44,588 nucleotides of DNA from an uncultured Candidatus Saccharimonas sp. (GTDB taxonomy: Bacteria; Patescibacteriota; Saccharimonadia; Saccharimonadales; AWTP1-31). The position numbers and the translations under genes are program-made. The notes below the pieces were generated by a model. The model searched no databases. It was not told the origin of the DNA and saw only the letters and a list, made by a program, of their open reading frames with translations. Positions 1-7,316 of the stretch are shown here, piece by piece. The DNA is taken from NCBI GenBank assembly GCA_943353855.1, contig CALRBD010000003.1, positions 1 to 44,588 on the forward strand, given 5' to 3'. Positions within the stretch are counted from its first letter, which is position 1, and every line of letters begins with the position of its first letter.

Positions 1-1098
1 AAGCATAAATATCCAAAATCTAAGCTTATCTATGCAATAGGTAAGAACGATTCCTTAATTCATCTGCCAGAAAATGATCCAGCAATTGAAAAGGTATTTT
101 CTATTCGTTCTGGCAAGTTCCGTCGCTATCATGGAGAAGGCATAAAGCAGATCTTTGATATTCCAACACTGCTTAAGAATATTCGTGATTTCTTCTATGT
201 AATTATTGGATTTTTCCAGGCGCTAGGCATGATCCGTAAAGAACGTCCTGATGCAATCTTTATTAAAGGTGGATTTGTGGGCGTACCAGTTGGTCTTGCA
301 GCGGCAGTCTGCGGTATTCCATATACGACCCATGATTCTGACGCAGTTCCAGGCTTAGCTAATAGAATAATTAGTCGTTGGGCTCGTAAAAATACTGTTG
401 CAATGCCGGTAGAGAACTATAGCTATGACAAAGCTAAGATGATCCAGGTTGGTGTTCCTATTGGTGAGCAGTATCGACCAGTTAGTGCCAGTAAGCGATC
501 CCAGTATTTACAATCCATTGGTATTCCCAATGATTCTCAACTTATTCTCGTAACTGGTGGTGGACTGGGTGCTCAAAGATTAAATACAGCAATAACAAAA
601 ATATCAAAGCAGTTATTGTCCCGTTATCCGCATTTATATATAGTTCATATTACTGGCCCTAATAACGAAGACCAAGTACGCAAACAATACGATAAGGTAC
701 AGGATTCAGCACAGCGAGTTATCATCAAACCCTTCATAGATGATATGTATGTTTACACGGGTGCTGCAGACGTAGTTATTTCTCGGGCTGGAGCAAATAG
801 CTTGGCTGAACTTGCTGCTCAACAAAAGGCATGTATTATCGTTCCAAACCCACAGCTGACAGGTGGTCATCAAACTAAGAACGCTGAAGTGTTACAGAAG
901 TCCAAAGCCGTTATGGTTATTTCTGACTCTCAAATCGTTAAAAATCCAGAACTACTTCTTCGGGATATTGAACATCTCCTTAAAGATAATAACGCCCGTA
1001 AGGAACTTGCTGAGGCTTTTCATGATACTGCTGACACTGCCGCTGCTGAAAAACTTGCAGAGATTATAATAGGCACAGCGAACGGAACTAGAGCGTAG
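1..1098 (+). CDS. murG: MurG, lipid II-forming GlcNAc transferase (5' end cut off by the window)
   Basis: Transfers N-acetylglucosamine from UDP-GlcNAc to lipid I on the inner face of the cytoplasmic membrane, giving lipid II for peptidoglycan synthesis. The reading frame is open from base 1, so the N-terminal end, including the first glycine-rich loop, lies outside the window. Seen here: the stretch IFIKGGFVGVPVG (a MurG signature), HDSDAVPGLANR, the second Rossmann domain beginning LILVTGGGLGAQRLN, and the nucleotide-sugar binding region VISRAGANSLAELAAQQKACIIVPNP followed by GGHQTKNAEVL. The first in-frame ATG inside the window (229) is internal to the conserved domain and is not the true start. 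The stop codon overlaps the GTG start of ftsQ, so the two are translationally coupled in a cell wall/division operon. Identity is secure. Confidence 0.95.
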   Translation, partial: KHKYPKSKLIYAIGKNDSLIHLPENDPAIEKVFSIRSGKFRRYHGEGIKQIFDIPTLLKNIRDFFYVIIGFFQALGMIRKERPDAIFIKGGFVGVPVGLAAAVCGIPYTTHDSDAVPGLANRIISRWARKNTVAMPVENYSYDKAKMIQVGVPIGEQYRPVSASKRSQYLQSIGIPNDSQLILVTGGGLGAQRLNTAITKISKQLLSRYPHLYIVHITGPNNEDQVRKQYDKVQDSAQRVIIKPFIDDMYVYTGAADVVISRAGANSLAELAAQQKACIIVPNPQLTGGHQTKNAEVLQKSKAVMVISDSQIVKNPELLLRDIEHLLKDNNARKELAEAFHDTADTAAAEKLAEIIIGTANGTRA

Positions 1099-2003
1099 TG
1101 CTAGGCCGAAATAAAAAACAAGTCGAGGGCACACATTCAAGACGTTCTATATCAAGCCCTTCAGCTCAGAAGAACTTTTTCTCTTATCATGCAAACAGGT
1201 CCAATGAATCCGGAGCACGGAGCAGGGAAGAGACCCCTGTTAGACGAGGTTCGGTTGCTTTTAAATGGAAGCATATACCGACCTTAATTGCTGCAATTGC
1301 AATTGGTGTAAGCGTCCTCTATGCACTAACACTAAACAACAGAGTTACTATTAAGACTCTAGGTAAAAAAACTCCGCTACTACGGGATCAAAAAGTTTAT
1401 CAGGATGAAGCAAATAGCATATTAAACGATTCGATATTCAATAAAACTAAACTTACTATCAGTACCGACAAATTTGAAGATCGGATGAAAGAAGAATTCC
1501 CAGAACTTGGTGTCGTATCAATGACTATACCCATAATGGGCCGATCGCCTTTAGTGGAGCTAGTTTCAGATAACCCTAAGCTTCTAATAACTAGCCAAGA
1601 TGGCGTATTCGTATTAAACCAGAACGGTAAGGCTATTGCCCGGCTTAAAGATGTACCAGGAGTCTCAAGTCTTAATCTACCAACCGTAAACGATGATACA
1701 AACATTCCAATAAAAGTAGGGAAGGGAGTACTTTCAACAAAGGACGTCACATTCATTACCTCACTTATTTACCAACTGAATGCTAAGGGGATTACAGTAT
1801 CAAACATCAAGCTACCCAAGGAGGCTGCAGAGATACGAGTTGAAATTGTTGGCCAAAAGTACTTTGTGAAGTTTAGTCTAATGAGTGATCCTAGGATCGC
1901 AGCAGGGCAGTTTATTGCAATATACAATAAACTCCGGGCAGAGCAGGGAGCAGTGAAAGAATACATCGATGCCCGTGTAGAAGAAAAGATATTCTACAAG
2001 TAG
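1098..2003 (+). CDS. ftsQ: FtsQ/DivIB-type cell division protein
   Basis: Bitopic divisome protein that links early and late division proteins at the septum. The 301-residue product has a basic, Ser/Arg-rich cytoplasmic tail (residues 1-57), one membrane segment (about 59-80) and an extracytoplasmic POTRA-like/FtsQ region (about 83-280). This topology, the length and the position directly after murG are what is expected of FtsQ. Sequence conservation in the family is low, so the call rests on topology plus context. The GTG start at 1098 shares its G with the murG TAG stop; no independent promoter is visible between them. The next gene downstream is on the opposite strand, so the division operon ends here and ftsA/ftsZ are not adjacent. 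Confidence 0.82.
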   Translation: MLGRNKKQVEGTHSRRSISSPSAQKNFFSYHANRSNESGARSREETPVRRGSVAFKWKHIPTLIAAIAIGVSVLYALTLNNRVTIKTLGKKTPLLRDQKVYQDEANSILNDSIFNKTKLTISTDKFEDRMKEEFPELGVVSMTIPIMGRSPLVELVSDNPKLLITSQDGVFVLNQNGKAIARLKDVPGVSSLNLPTVNDDTNIPIKVGKGVLSTKDVTFITSLIYQLNAKGITVSNIKLPKEAAEIRVEIVGQKYFVKFSLMSDPRIAAGQFIAIYNKLRAEQGAVKEYIDARVEEKIFYK

Positions 2004-2175
2004 ACGTAACTCATAGACCATAGCAAACAATCCGAAACTACAATTAGGCAAGGAAGACTGCGCACTAAGGTCGTGAGTTATGGTCTTCTCCTCCCCCTCC
2101 TTTTTTAACAAAGAATGTTCGTATTTTGTTCAATGAGTAATATCAGTGCGTGTTACAAATTAGTATAAAACCATA

Positions 2176-2358
2176 ATGAAACAGGGTATAAGTCAAATAA
2201 AAGGGGGTGTAGAAATATATAAAAGGATACATATAAAAGCATATATAAAGCAACAAAAGTCAAATAATGCAAATAACGTTGTGGAAAACTTTTTGCGACA
2301 TGTGCATAGTAACTGTAGATCCCAGGACTCAGCTAGTATAGGCCTTGTTATAGAGTAG
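2176..2358 (+). CDS. Possible small protein of 60 residues, doubtful
   Basis: A 60-residue, lysine-rich and isoleucine-rich reading frame beginning MKQGISQIKGG. The only support beyond being open is a TATAAA at 2164-2169 exactly six bases before the ATG, the same arrangement seen at many real genes in this window. Against it: no recognisable domain, low-complexity AT-rich composition, and location in a long convergent intergenic region. It is as likely to be chance as real. Confidence 0.2.
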   Translation: MKQGISQIKGGVEIYKRIHIKAYIKQQKSNNANNVVENFLRHVHSNCRSQDSASIGLVIE

Positions 2359-2460
2359 TACGCGCGGCTACCATTATTAGTTTTATACGTTAGTTAGGGT
2401 TTATGCACTAGCAGTGCCCTACAATAGTGGTATCAGTAGGTCTCTTTATATCCTATATGT

Positions 2461-2488
2461 GAGTCGCAAAATATACATTGTGCGACGT
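2461..2488. other. dif-like imperfect palindrome (candidate XerC/XerD site)
   Basis: Read on the minus strand, this 28-nt block contains CGCACAATGTATATTTTG. That differs at two positions from the core CGCATAATGTATATTATG of the E. coli dif site, including an identical TGTATA centre with 11-nt arms. The outer ends are GTCGCA/TGCGAC inverted repeats. The right arm departs from the usual conserved XerD half (TTATGTTAAAT), which weakens the call. A second copy of the outer half, TTTTGCGAC, lies at 2291-2299. The site is in a convergent intergenic region, the place a terminus site would be expected. Confidence 0.35.
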
Positions 2489-2668
2489 CTTGTATGTACC
2501 TAAGACTTAACGCACTACCGATTTCACCCTGGTTTTCTCCCTGTTTTTTTGTTTGTATTTATTGTGCTTTACCCTACGCACCCTTATCTATCTTGTTCTT
2601 TAAGGCTTAACGGTTAGACTATCCTGCCTTTTGCCATATATAGTGTTCGTAAAATGTTCGTATAGTGT

Positions 2669-3187
2669 TTAACCGCGTAATAGTGGCTCGATGTCTAGGA
2701 AAGTCCAAGCTCCAGTATCGCTGTTCTGAACGAACTGCCTTGCACTTAGGTCGGCTAGCTTATTTGAGGCCTGCTTATATCGCCTTATTCCCTGCCATAT
2801 CGAATAGGGACGTATTTTTGGCAATCTCGAATCTTCGTGCGGTATTATCTCAACTTCCGCGGCTAAAATATAACCGCTTGGTATAAGTCCATTTTGGCCA
2901 TGGGCTCTATAGTAGTTTTCTAGAACTTTGTCTGCCGGGTAGAGTCCAAACCTATGAGGGACTATTTCAGTCTGCGTGTGGTATGCCAGCAGTCTAAATT
3001 CATGCTGTGCGCTTTTGAGTCTAGTCTCAAGGTCACTATCGCTTGGGCCAGCTGTAAATACTGGGCGTATAAACCTATCTTCTCCATCCTGTAAGGCAGA
3101 ACTAAGCTGCATCTCAGAACTCATCAGCAGGCGGCGTTCTTGTACTTCAAAAATTGGTAAACTGGTATCGTTTTGGTCTAGGGACAT
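2669..3187 (-). CDS. Hypothetical soluble protein, 172 residues
   Basis: I do not recognise a family. The product is acidic, without signal peptide or membrane segment. It has an extended N-terminus, a mixed middle part (about residues 50-115) containing HRFGLYPADKVLENYYRAHG, and an Arg/Lys-rich stretch IWQGIRRYKQASNKLADL near 128-145. The start is supported by a good Shine-Dalgarno sequence (AAAGGA, six bases before ATG). It lies 21 bases downstream of the sigma-4/HARE gene on the same strand and is probably co-transcribed with it from the promoter at 4297-4325. Co-transcription suggests a link to transcription, but this is only context. Confidence 0.75.
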   Translation of the reverse strand: MSLDQNDTSLPIFEVQERRLLMSSEMQLSSALQDGEDRFIRPVFTAGPSDSDLETRLKSAQHEFRLLAYHTQTEIVPHRFGLYPADKVLENYYRAHGQNGLIPSGYILAAEVEIIPHEDSRLPKIRPYSIWQGIRRYKQASNKLADLSARQFVQNSDTGAWTFLDIEPLLRG

Positions 3188-3208
3188 TTAATATCCTTTT
3201 TGAAATAT

Positions 3209-4249
3209 TTAAGCTTCGTTGAGTGTATATGTTGCTTTTGCAACTCGCTTGAACTGAGTCTTGCCCTGTAGGTTTAGAAGGATTGTAGTTTCCTTGACGT
3301 GCCTACTCTCAAGTACTCTTTTGACTATTTCTTCACGATGAAGAGGTTCACCGGCTTTTTTCAATACATCAGTAATGATGTCAGCTACTGTACCTTTCGC
3401 GTATCCCCACTCTTTGAGAGCATAGATACCACGGCCGATAAGTACAAAGCGTCCATCTTTAATTAGCTCATTATGAATTGCTTGAGTAGTCACATTCTTG
3501 CGCTTAAACTCTGAACCCTTAATTGCTTTAGCGATCTCATTAAAGTGCATAGGCTTGCCATTAACACTTAAGATAACGTAGATCTTATCGCGAATGTTCT
3601 TAGGGTTTACTAGTGGCCATTTAATGAGGCCCCATAGTCCGTTAAGGGTAGCAAGCTGCTTGCTTGTACTTGCGAGAGCGGCTGCGTTCTTGACACTTTT
3701 AATCGATGCTTCGTTAGCTATAGCATCTATCTTAGCTGGTTTACCGAGCTTCTTGATAGAAGTAATTATGTTATCTACGCTTGCTTTTACCTGCGCTGCA
3801 TCATTAGTAGCTTTAATGCTAACAGCGTGATGGAAGTGATCGTTATCTTCAATAACATGTAGTGACGGGCTTAAATGTGACAAGAATGAGATTCTGGATT
3901 GTGTTAGCTTGTCGTTGTCTCCGGTATAAAGACTTGTCAGAACTTTAACGCGAGCAATATCACCAACTGTATTTAGGTGATTCTTTAGCTTTTCCTCAAA
4001 GTCTTTTATGTGTGGTAGGTCGGATTCAGAAGCAGCTTTAAGCTTTATGACTACTGATTTTTCAAGCTGACGGACACGTTCCCGAGTGATACCAAGTAAT
4101 TCACCGATCTGTTCAAGTGTTTCTTTTCGATCAAAAAGACCAAAACGACGTTCGATAATCTCTCGCTCTCGTTCACGTTCAATGGTTGCGATGACGTCTT
4201 TAACCATCTGCTCCATTGTAGTTGTTCCGGTTTGTGCTGTTTCTGCCAT
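3209..4249 (-). CDS. Sigma-70 region 4 plus HARE-HTH transcription-associated protein
   Basis: 346 residues. Residues 26-70 form a sigma-70 region 4.2-type helix-turn-helix (REIIERRFGLFDRKETLEQ, then IGELLGITRERVRQLEKS). Residues about 216-280 match the HARE-HTH winged-helix pattern known from RNA polymerase delta subunit (RpoE) and ASXL proteins (KPMHFNEIAKAI, then GIYALKEWG). A second similar winged helix follows at about 286-343 (EPLHREEIVKRV). Sigma regions 2 and 3 are absent, so it is not a full sigma factor; it could bind -35 DNA or the beta flap and modulate polymerase. A strong promoter precedes it (TTGACT, 17-nt spacer, TATAAT), giving a leader of about 40 nt. First gene of a likely two-gene unit with the unknown protein downstream. 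Confidence 0.85.
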   Translation of the reverse strand: MAETAQTGTTTMEQMVKDVIATIEREREREIIERRFGLFDRKETLEQIGELLGITRERVRQLEKSVVIKLKAASESDLPHIKDFEEKLKNHLNTVGDIARVKVLTSLYTGDNDKLTQSRISFLSHLSPSLHVIEDNDHFHHAVSIKATNDAAQVKASVDNIITSIKKLGKPAKIDAIANEASIKSVKNAAALASTSKQLATLNGLWGLIKWPLVNPKNIRDKIYVILSVNGKPMHFNEIAKAIKGSEFKRKNVTTQAIHNELIKDGRFVLIGRGIYALKEWGYAKGTVADIITDVLKKAGEPLHREEIVKRVLESRHVKETTILLNLQGKTQFKRVAKATYTLNEA

Positions 4250-4296
4250 TATGGTGTTTCCCTAACCTGTTATAATTATTAACAAATTTCTATACA

Positions 4297-4325
4297 ATTA
4301 TATAACTATACTGGGTATAAGTCAA
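4297..4325 (-). promoter_or_regulatory. Near-consensus promoter for the sigma-4/HARE gene
   Basis: On the minus strand: TTGACT (4325-4320), 17-nt spacer, TATAAT (4302-4297). Predicted start of transcription is near 4290, about 40 nt before the ATG at 4249. It is one of the two best sigma-70-type promoters in the window. Confidence 0.8.
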
Positions 4326-4465
4326 ATATGTATTCTCGTAACCATATTCTATCAGCTAGTAGCATATTCCGCATAAAAGTTATCTGTTTGTATTACTGTA
4401 AAATCGACTTGGAATAGATACAAATATGTGGAAAAACACAGAAAAAAATACAATGATCGGTTGGT

Positions 4466-6760
4466 TTAAGCAGCTTTCTTTTTGCGTCGTGTGAAGCGTT
4501 TTTTATCTGGAGCTTCTTCGAGTAGCTTTATCGCTTGTTCATGGGTAATTTTCTTAGGCTCAACATCTTTCGGTATCTTGGCGTTCTTCTTGCCATTAGT
4601 AATATATGGGCCATATTGACCATTAAGAACTTTTACGCCGTCACCGAAGTCATTAATGTTCTTTTCAGCTTCTTTTTTAAGTTTTTCAGCGTATAGATCT
4701 AATGATTCTTCTAGTGTAATTTTCATAGGATCAAGTGGCTTTATTGATACGAATAGCTTATCTATTTGAATATATGGACCAAATCGTCCGATGTTGGCTT
4801 TAATCGGTAAACCTTCCTTAGTCTCACCTACTAAGCGCGGTAGCTTGAACATTTCAAGTGCTTCTTCGAGTGTTACTGTCTCTATCTTTGTTCCTGTAGG
4901 TAGCGGAGCGAACGTAGGCTTTGGGTCATCTGATTGCTCTCCTCGCTGCAACATTGGTCCGTAGCGCCCAAATCGTGCAAAAATTGGTACTTTACCCTTT
5001 GGATCATCTCCAATGTGGCGTGTTTGCGTTGCTTCTGCTCTGGAAATATCGGCACTTGCCTCTACTAGCTTATGGAAAGGTCCATAGAACTTTTCAAGTA
5101 CTTCAACGCGGTTTTTCTTGTTTTCCGCTATTTCATCTAGATCCTGCTCTACTGTTTTTGTGAAATCGTAATCCATAACTTCACTGAAGTGTTTAACTAG
5201 AAAATCAGTCACAACTTTCCCTGTGTCTGTCGGGAACAGTTTATTGGAATCTTTTCCGTAGGCTATTTTCTCTTCAGTTTGGAGAACTTTGCCCTTCTTT
5301 AGGGTAATGCGCTGAATATTTCTTTCTTGTCCCTCAAGATCGCTGCGTTCAACATAGCCTCGTGTCTGGATGGTGCTAATAGTGCTTGCATAGGTACTTG
5401 GACGCCCGATACCCATTTCCTCAAGTTTGCGCACAAGAGACGCTTCTGTGTAGCGTGCTGGTCCACGACTAAGGTTTTCAAGGCCATCTGCGCTGACTAA
5501 TGTAAGTGGGTCACCTGCTTCGAGTGGCGGCAAAAGAGAATCATCTTTACTCCGCCCATAAGCTTTTAGGTAGCCATCGAAAATAACTACTTCTCCCTTG
5601 GCCTCGAGGACTTCTTTAGTTTTTGAGGCAGTTATGCTAATAGTTGTCTTCTCTAGTTTTGCTGGTTGCATCTGCGTGGAAATAGTTCGACGCCAGATAA
5701 GACTATATAGTTTAGACTGCTGCGCATCGGCCCCAGCCTCTTCTACCTTAATATTTGTTGGTCTAATCGCTTCGTGGGCTTCTTGTGCGCCGGCACTTTT
5801 AGATTTAAAAGTTCTAAATTGGTAGTAATCTTGGCCATAGCGTTTAACTATATATTCACTCATTGCATCAGTCGCTACTTTAGAAAGCGCTACAGAGTCG
5901 GTACGCATGTAAGTGATTAATCCTGCTTCGTATAGCTTTTGGGCAAGCTGCATGGTCGTACGAGGGCTAAAGCCTATCTTATTGCTCGCCTCTTGCTGCA
6001 ATGTACTAGTTATAAATGGAGCCGATGGATTTCGGATGCTTGGTTTGCGACTAATATCTGAGACACTGAATTCACTTTCATTAAATGCTTCAAGAATTTT
6101 CAGTACTGAGGCTGCATCCTGATACTTTTTACTAGCTTCTGCGAGTAGTTCTGTGCCATCTTTTAGCTTTAATTCAGCAGTCACCTTATAAGATGACTCT
6201 GCATCGTGCTTTTCAATTTCCCGCTCACGCTCGACGACAAGTCTTACGGCAACGCTCTGCACTCTTCCTGCACTAAGCTGAGGACGTACTTTTCGCCATA
6301 GTACAGGACTTAATTCAAACCCTACAAGATAATCAAGAGCTTGACGAGCTTGCTGAGCTTCAACAAGTGGTAAGTCTATTGTTCGTGGGTTCTTAATAGC
6401 GTGATCGAGCGCATTTTTAGTAATTTCATGAAATACAATTCGTTTGGTTGTTTTAGGGTCAAGCTTTAATACTTCAGCTAAATGCCAAGCAATAGCCTCT
6501 CCTTCTCGGTCTTCATCAGATGCGAGCCAGATAGTATCGGCAGTTTTTGCTTGTTTTTTAAGTTCAGCAATAGTTTTCTTTTTGTCTGGATTAATCTCAA
6601 ATATAGGTTCGAATTTGTTTTTAACATCTATGCTGCCATTCTTGCTTGGTAACGAACGAATGTGGCCCATGCTGCTTTTAACGACAAAGTCACTACCGAG
6701 GTATTTCTCGATAGTTTTAGCTTTTGCTGGGGACTCTACGATAACAAGGTTCTTTGACAT
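4466..6760 (-). CDS. topA: DNA topoisomerase I (type IA)
   Basis: Relaxes negative supercoils by transient single-strand cleavage. The 764-residue protein begins with a TOPRIM domain (LVIVESPAKAKTIEKYLG, catalytic E9; SDEDREGEAIAWH with the acidic triad D82/D84/E86). The active-site tyrosine is Y284 in GLITYMRTDS, and the strand-binding motif is LSAGRVQSVAVRLVVERE. The C-terminal part carries no four-cysteine zinc fingers. Instead there are three Toprim_Crpt-type repeats centred on FGRYGP, IGRFGPYIQ and NGQYGPYI, and a basic tail (KKRFTRRKKKAA). Start ATG at 6760 fits a leaderless transcript: TATACT lies 8 nt upstream. It stands alone, with intergenic DNA on both sides. Confidence 0.97.
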   Translation of the reverse strand: MSKNLVIVESPAKAKTIEKYLGSDFVVKSSMGHIRSLPSKNGSIDVKNKFEPIFEINPDKKKTIAELKKQAKTADTIWLASDEDREGEAIAWHLAEVLKLDPKTTKRIVFHEITKNALDHAIKNPRTIDLPLVEAQQARQALDYLVGFELSPVLWRKVRPQLSAGRVQSVAVRLVVEREREIEKHDAESSYKVTAELKLKDGTELLAEASKKYQDAASVLKILEAFNESEFSVSDISRKPSIRNPSAPFITSTLQQEASNKIGFSPRTTMQLAQKLYEAGLITYMRTDSVALSKVATDAMSEYIVKRYGQDYYQFRTFKSKSAGAQEAHEAIRPTNIKVEEAGADAQQSKLYSLIWRRTISTQMQPAKLEKTTISITASKTKEVLEAKGEVVIFDGYLKAYGRSKDDSLLPPLEAGDPLTLVSADGLENLSRGPARYTEASLVRKLEEMGIGRPSTYASTISTIQTRGYVERSDLEGQERNIQRITLKKGKVLQTEEKIAYGKDSNKLFPTDTGKVVTDFLVKHFSEVMDYDFTKTVEQDLDEIAENKKNRVEVLEKFYGPFHKLVEASADISRAEATQTRHIGDDPKGKVPIFARFGRYGPMLQRGEQSDDPKPTFAPLPTGTKIETVTLEEALEMFKLPRLVGETKEGLPIKANIGRFGPYIQIDKLFVSIKPLDPMKITLEESLDLYAEKLKKEAEKNINDFGDGVKVLNGQYGPYITNGKKNAKIPKDVEPKKITHEQAIKLLEEAPDKKRFTRRKKKAA

Positions 6761-6768
6761 ATTGCTTA

Positions 6769-6774
6769 AGTATA
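6769..6774 (-). promoter_or_regulatory. -10 element of topA, leaderless type
   Basis: TATACT on the minus strand, 8 nt before the topA ATG. No Shine-Dalgarno sequence lies between. Transcription would start at or next to the start codon. Confidence 0.6.
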
Positions 6775-6937
6775 ACGTTTCTTTATTAATAACAAAGCGT
6801 AAGATTATATGAATTAGATAACAAATGCAAATTTATTCAATCAATTCACACTGTTCTAATCCCATCTTTCGTATACTGCTTATCGTTATGCATAGATAAA
6901 CACTATATTGCGAAATACACAATAATACATAATGGTA

Positions 6938-6966
6938 TTGACTTTATGAAATATTTTTGTTATTAT
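6938..6966 (+). promoter_or_regulatory. Strong sigma-70-type promoter driving the structured RNA
   Basis: TTGACT (6938-6943), 17-nt spacer, TATTAT (6961-6966), in AT-rich DNA. Predicted start of transcription is near 6973. The first possible coding region downstream is at 7348, behind an intrinsic terminator, so the promoter most likely serves an RNA. Confidence 0.75.
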
Positions 6967-6972
6967 TGCAAC

Positions 6973-7316
6973 TTGTAATTCCTATTTTTTAGGTTTTACG
7001 TACCTTCTACCCCAAATTCTAACAATTGTTAGATTGTTTTAGAGCGTTAGAGCCTTAAGTTGTTACCCTCCACTTATCTTTCGTTGTTCTTGGTTTACCA
7101 AGTTCACGCTCTAAAACAAACTAACCCCTTTAACTAGCACCCACCGACTGTTTACAGATGGTGGTCCCGATTTCAAAGTGAGTCGAACAGATGATCTCGA
7201 TTTTTAATCGAGGCGGCACAGGCCATTATATATTTTAGGTTCTGATGCTTCACTCGGGTGGGTTGAAGGGTGTAATGAGCCTCTAGCGGTGCCCACCCCC
7301 TCTAGAGGCTCTTTTT
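6973..7316 (+). ncRNA. Candidate structured noncoding RNA or attenuator leader, about 340 nt
   Basis: Bounded by a strong promoter and an intrinsic terminator, with no credible reading frame. Helices seen directly: 20-bp arm 7028-7047 with 7106-7125 (one mismatch); hairpin CTTGG-TTTA-CCAAG at 7089-7102; hairpin CCACC...GGTGG at 7141-7164 with inner CTG/CAG; a 5-bp stem with 7-nt loop UUUUUAA at 7196-7212; terminator 7277-7311. Competing pairings are present. GTTAG 7028-7032 can pair with CTAAC at 7019-7023 or 7121-7125. GGGTGGG 7256-7262 can pair with 7138-7145 or with the terminator loop 7292-7298. It lacks the conserved cores of RNase P RNA, tmRNA, SRP RNA or a T-box, and I cannot assign it to a family. 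It could be a stand-alone RNA or a switch controlling the oxygenase-like gene downstream. Confidence 0.65.
7019..7032. repeat. Perfect 14-bp palindrome CTAACAATTGTTAG
   Basis: Perfect inverted repeat about 46 nt after the predicted start of the structured RNA. Its right half also forms the base of the 20-bp long-range helix, so the two pairings exclude each other. It could instead be an operator. Confidence 0.6.

Larger units (their letters stand above)
2004..2668. other. Long convergent intergenic region, mostly noncoding
   Basis: About 665 bases between ftsQ (+) and the next gene (-). It is AT-rich with many short repeats (TATAAAAG, AAGTCAAATAA twice) and stop codons in most frames. It holds a weak long-range inverted repeat just after ftsQ (2015-2022 with 2079-2086) followed by a pyrimidine tract. 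It also has a small hairpin near 2405-2422 (GCACT/AGTGC), one DnaA-box-like TGTGGAAAA at 2280-2288, and a 28-nt dif-like palindrome at 2461-2488. Apart from one possible 60-residue reading frame, I see no convincing gene. No tmRNA, RNase P or SRP RNA core motifs were found. Confidence 0.7.

Noticed and set aside
2012-2107. Inverted repeat AGACCATA/TATGGTCT followed by a T-run as a terminator of ftsQ.
   Set aside because: The loop is over 50 nt, and the T-run begins about 14 nt after the stem, so it does not meet the form of an intrinsic terminator.
2696-2706. AGGAAAGTCC resembles the RNase P RNA conserved region I.
   Set aside because: It lies inside the minus-strand coding region at 2669-3187, and no other RNase P conserved regions are nearby.
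2184-4328. A 16-base repeat GGGTATAAGTCAAATA at 2184-2199 and 4313-4328.
   Set aside because: The second copy is explained by the -35 region of the sigma-4/HARE promoter. The first has no correctly spaced -10 and no gene to serve, so it is probably chance or a decayed promoter.
2280-4434. TGTGGAAAA at 2280-2288 and near 4426-4434 as DnaA boxes of an origin.
   Set aside because: There are only two single-mismatch boxes far apart, no cluster, no dnaA/dnaN, and the gene orientation is convergent rather than divergent.
7034-7047. GTTTTAGAGC resembles the start of type II CRISPR repeats and could suggest a tracrRNA.
   Set aside because: There is only one copy plus its complementary arm in a long helix. 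No spacers or repeat array and no cas genes are in the window.
7196-7212. A tRNA-Lys gene suggested by the UUU-loop hairpin.
   Set aside because: No matching D-arm, T-arm or acceptor stem can be drawn around it on either strand.
7287-7301. The complement of the terminator loop (GGGTGGGCACCGC) looks like a T-box core.
   Set aside because: It is on the minus strand, with no T-run after it and no gene for about 500 bases downstream; specifier features are missing. Likely chance.
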